This document shows, in pieces, positions 62,407 through 64,000 of a DNA stretch of 64,000 bases (the first letter of the stretch is position 1; each line of letters opens with the position of its first letter). This stretch comes from Mycobacterium sp. SMC-4 (GTDB lineage: Bacteria; Actinomycetota; Actinomycetes; Mycobacteriales; Mycobacteriaceae): the NCBI RefSeq assembly GCF_025263265.1, contig NZ_CP079869.1:5456001-5520000 (forward strand), written 5' to 3'. The notes beneath the pieces are model-generated. The model searched no databases. It had not been told where the DNA came from and worked only from the letters and a program-made list of their open reading frames with translations. A program made the position numbers and the translations under genes.

Positions 62407-63762
62407 TCAACGAAGTTCCTCGGCGAGGACCACTTCGAAGTTTTCGAGCATCCGGTCAGCGTCACTGATCGAGAACGGCAGCGGTGGGCGGACTTTCAGG
62501 ACGCTTCCCCGTGGACCGGATGCCGAGATGAGCACGCGGCGCCGGCGCATGTGGTTGACCATCCTCAACGCCGCGCCCCCGTCCGGGGTGTTGGATTCTC
62601 GGTCGGTAACGATATCCACACCGACGAACAAGCCAGCACCGCGGACCTCAGCGATCTGTTCGTAAGGTGCTGCCAGCTTTCTGATTTCGGCCTGGATGTA
62701 GCCGCCGACGGCTTCTGCGTTGGCAATCAAGCCTTCGTTGATGATCACGTCGAGGACCGCCTGCGCGGCCGCGATGGACACCGAGTTGCCGCCGTAGGTG
62801 TTGAAGTAGCGGATGTTGCGGCCGAATTCCACCAGTAGCTCTGGACGGAAGGCGGCGGCGGCGACAGGGATCCCGTTTCCCATGGGTTTGCCGGTGGTCA
62901 TGATGTCAGGCACCAGGTTGTGCCGCTGGAACCCCCACCAGTGTTGACCGGTGCGCCCGAATCCGGGCTGGACCTCATCGGCGATGAACAACCCGCCTGC
63001 GTTGTGGACTTCCTCGATGATGGGTTGCAGAAAGCCGGCCGGGTCGGCGTAGATGCCGTCGGAGGAGAAGATCATGTCGGCGATGAACGCCGCCACGCCG
63101 AAGCCGTGACGTTCCAGATCCGCGATCGCCTCTTGGATCTCACGCCGCATTGCCGCGATCACATTCTCATCTCCGCCGTGGCGCAGGCGATCCGGTGCGC
63201 TGATGGTGCGCACGTGGGGCCCCAGCGGTACGCCAATACCCAGAGACGGTGAGAAGGCGGACACGTCGGAGGTGAGTCCGTGGTAGGCGCCGGTGGTGAC
63301 GATGATGCCCCGATTTCCGGTGTGGTAGCGCGCCACCCGCATCGCGAGATCGTTGGCTTCAGAACCAGTGCAGGTGTACATCACGTGACCGATTTCGGCC
63401 GGCATCGTGCCCAGGAACTGCTCGCTGTAGCTCAGGATCGACTGCTGGATGTAGCGGGTGTTGGTGTTCAGCGTTGTCAGCTGTCGGTGGACGGCATCGA
63501 CGACGTACGGGTGGCAGTGGCCGACGCTGGCGACGTTGTTGTAGACATCGAGGTAGTCATTGCCGTCGGCATCGAAGAGCAGCGTCCCCTCGCCGCGCAC
63601 GATCTCCACGGGGTCTTCGTAGAACAGCCGGTAGCCGGGGCCCAGGAGGCGGTCGCGGGACTCGACCTGCGTGCGGGTGCGGGGCGGGAGCTCGTCGATA
63701 CGCGACCTGTCGAAGCCGTTCACCATGGGCTCGGATGCCTTCTGCGCGATTGCCTTGGTCAT
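62407..63762 (-). CDS. Class III PLP-dependent aminotransferase family protein
   Basis: Fold type I PLP enzyme of 451 residues. The Schiff-base lysine is Lys292 in MTTGKPMGNGIPVA; Asp262 in IADEVQPGFGRTG binds the pyridine nitrogen; YTCTGSEANDLAMR binds phosphate. The pattern YNNVASVGHCHP and RYFNTYGGNSVS is also that of the subgroup containing ethanolamine-phosphate and phosphohydroxylysine lyases, so elimination rather than transamination is possible. AGGAGAGG precedes ATG 63762. It is 42 bases upstream of the FAD/Fe-S gene and heads the visible operon. Confidence 0.85.
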   Translation of the reverse strand: MTKAIAQKASEPMVNGFDRSRIDELPPRTRTQVESRDRLLGPGYRLFYEDPVEIVRGEGTLLFDADGNDYLDVYNNVASVGHCHPYVVDAVHRQLTTLNTNTRYIQQSILSYSEQFLGTMPAEIGHVMYTCTGSEANDLAMRVARYHTGNRGIIVTTGAYHGLTSDVSAFSPSLGIGVPLGPHVRTISAPDRLRHGGDENVIAAMRREIQEAIADLERHGFGVAAFIADMIFSSDGIYADPAGFLQPIIEEVHNAGGLFIADEVQPGFGRTGQHWWGFQRHNLVPDIMTTGKPMGNGIPVAAAAFRPELLVEFGRNIRYFNTYGGNSVSIAAAQAVLDVIINEGLIANAEAVGGYIQAEIRKLAAPYEQIAEVRGAGLFVGVDIVTDRESNTPDGGAALRMVNHMRRRRVLISASGPRGSVLKVRPPLPFSISDADRMLENFEVVLAEELR

Positions 63763-63780
63763 GGTCGATCCTCTCCTGTC

Positions 63781-63999
63781 TCAGGACGCGGGTGCACCGG
63801 TGGCCGACAGCTGTGCTCGAACGGTGGATGTGGCCACCGACAGAGCGCAGCGCAACCGGGTCCAGTCGAGCGCTGAATGGGACATTCCGTAGTCACGGCT
63901 GTGGGGATGGACGGCAGCTCGCCAACCAACGATGAGGGCGCGCAGCAGAAGTCGCGCAGGCCCCGCAATCGCCAGGAGCGCCGCGTCGTGGTCCGACAG
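63781..63999 (-). CDS. Partial ORF entering from the right edge, unknown
   Basis: The minus-strand frame is open from the window edge to a TGA at 63783-63781, 18 bases before the aminotransferase ATG. It would encode the last 72 residues of a protein (LSDHDAALLAIAGPARLLLR, then a Ser/Thr/Ala-rich end VATSTVRAQLSATGAPAS). I do not recognise it. Tight spacing suggests an operon member, but an open frame of this length occurs by chance in DNA this GC-rich. Confidence 0.35.
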   Translation of the reverse strand: MSDHDAALLAIAGPARLLLRALIVGWRAAVHPHSRDYGMSHSALDWTRLRCALSVATSTVRAQLSATGAPAS

Positions 64000-64000
64000 C

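Noticed and set aside
1..64000. CRISPR arrays, tRNA or rRNA genes, insertion sequences and prophage genes
   Set aside because: I looked for regular short repeats, tRNA-like cloverleaf ends, transposase motifs and terminal inverted repeats and saw none I could support.

Overview
The window is high-GC DNA (actinobacterial codon use, many GTG/TTG starts, short spacers and repeated ATGA stop/start overlaps). Several genes point to a rapidly growing Mycobacterium/Mycolicibacterium: an LppW-type lipoprotein, an Rv0320-type exported coiled-coil protein, an Rv2525c-type DUF1906 Tat substrate, F420/deazaflavin oxidoreductases, and a second type II topoisomerase pair resembling the TopoN/TopoM enzyme known from M. 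smegmatis. I see no rRNA, tRNA, insertion sequence, phage or CRISPR array. It reads as a chromosomal segment of core-like and accessory metabolic genes.

Layout. 1-9 kb: SLC13-type carboxylate transporter (cut by the left edge), PPK2 polyphosphate kinase, APC amino-acid permease, GH3 beta-glucosidase, lycopene cyclase, exported Fe/Mn superoxide dismutase, alpha/beta hydrolase. 9.3-13.5 kb: the GyrB-like/GyrA-like pair. 13.5-18 kb: luciferase-like F420 oxidoreductase, PucR-type regulator, and a diiron desaturase/hydroxylase fused to its own ferredoxin reductase. 18-27 kb: cell-envelope and exported proteins (DUF1906, coiled-coil M15-like protein, LppW), methyltransferase, secretory lipase, a frameshifted hydrolase, an orphan PIN protein, a GGDEF cyclase and a Ddn-like reductase. 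26.5-34.5 kb: TetR and PucR regulators, then a catabolic cluster (FAH hydrolase, VOC dioxygenase, flavin monooxygenase, transketolase/E1-like TPP enzyme). 34.5-38.5 kb: two split-barrel flavin/F420 proteins, an NmrA-like protein, an AraC regulator, an acyltransferase behind a small leader ORF. 38.5-46.1 kb: a five-gene minus-strand catabolic operon (VOC dioxygenase, FAH, AMP ligase, flavin monooxygenase, P450) in which every junction is an ATGA overlap, divergent from a TetR regulator across a perfect 8-8-8 inverted repeat. 46-50 kb: small exported and unknown proteins, a RES-type toxin with its antitoxin, DUF4262, a DUF4174 remnant, a CIA30 lipoprotein. 50-52 kb: MerR regulator divergent from an NTF2-like/SDR pair across an arrangement of two MerR dyads. 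52-58 kb: IclR regulator divergent from an aquaglyceroporin and a PEP-dependent dihydroxyacetone kinase (DhaK, DhaL, DhaM-HPr-EI fusion). 58-64 kb: semialdehyde dehydrogenase, FAD/Fe-S 2-hydroxyacid dehydrogenase and class III aminotransferase, probably one amine/amino-acid catabolic operon.

How the parts work together. Two paralogous catabolic clusters (28.6-34.5 kb and 38.5-45.3 kb) share the trio flavin monooxygenase + VOC ring-cleavage-type enzyme + FAH hydrolase, the usual chemistry of hydroxylation, meta-cleavage and C-C hydrolysis of aromatic rings. One adds a TPP-dependent E1-like enzyme and a PucR regulator; the other adds a P450, a CoA/AMP ligase and a TetR regulator. The glycerol/dihydroxyacetone block carries its own complete phosphoryl relay from PEP. 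The strongest candidates for something little described are the atypical topoisomerase pair, the RES toxin-antitoxin pair with its non-standard antitoxin, the self-sufficient desaturase/hydroxylase fusion and the two parallel catabolic clusters.
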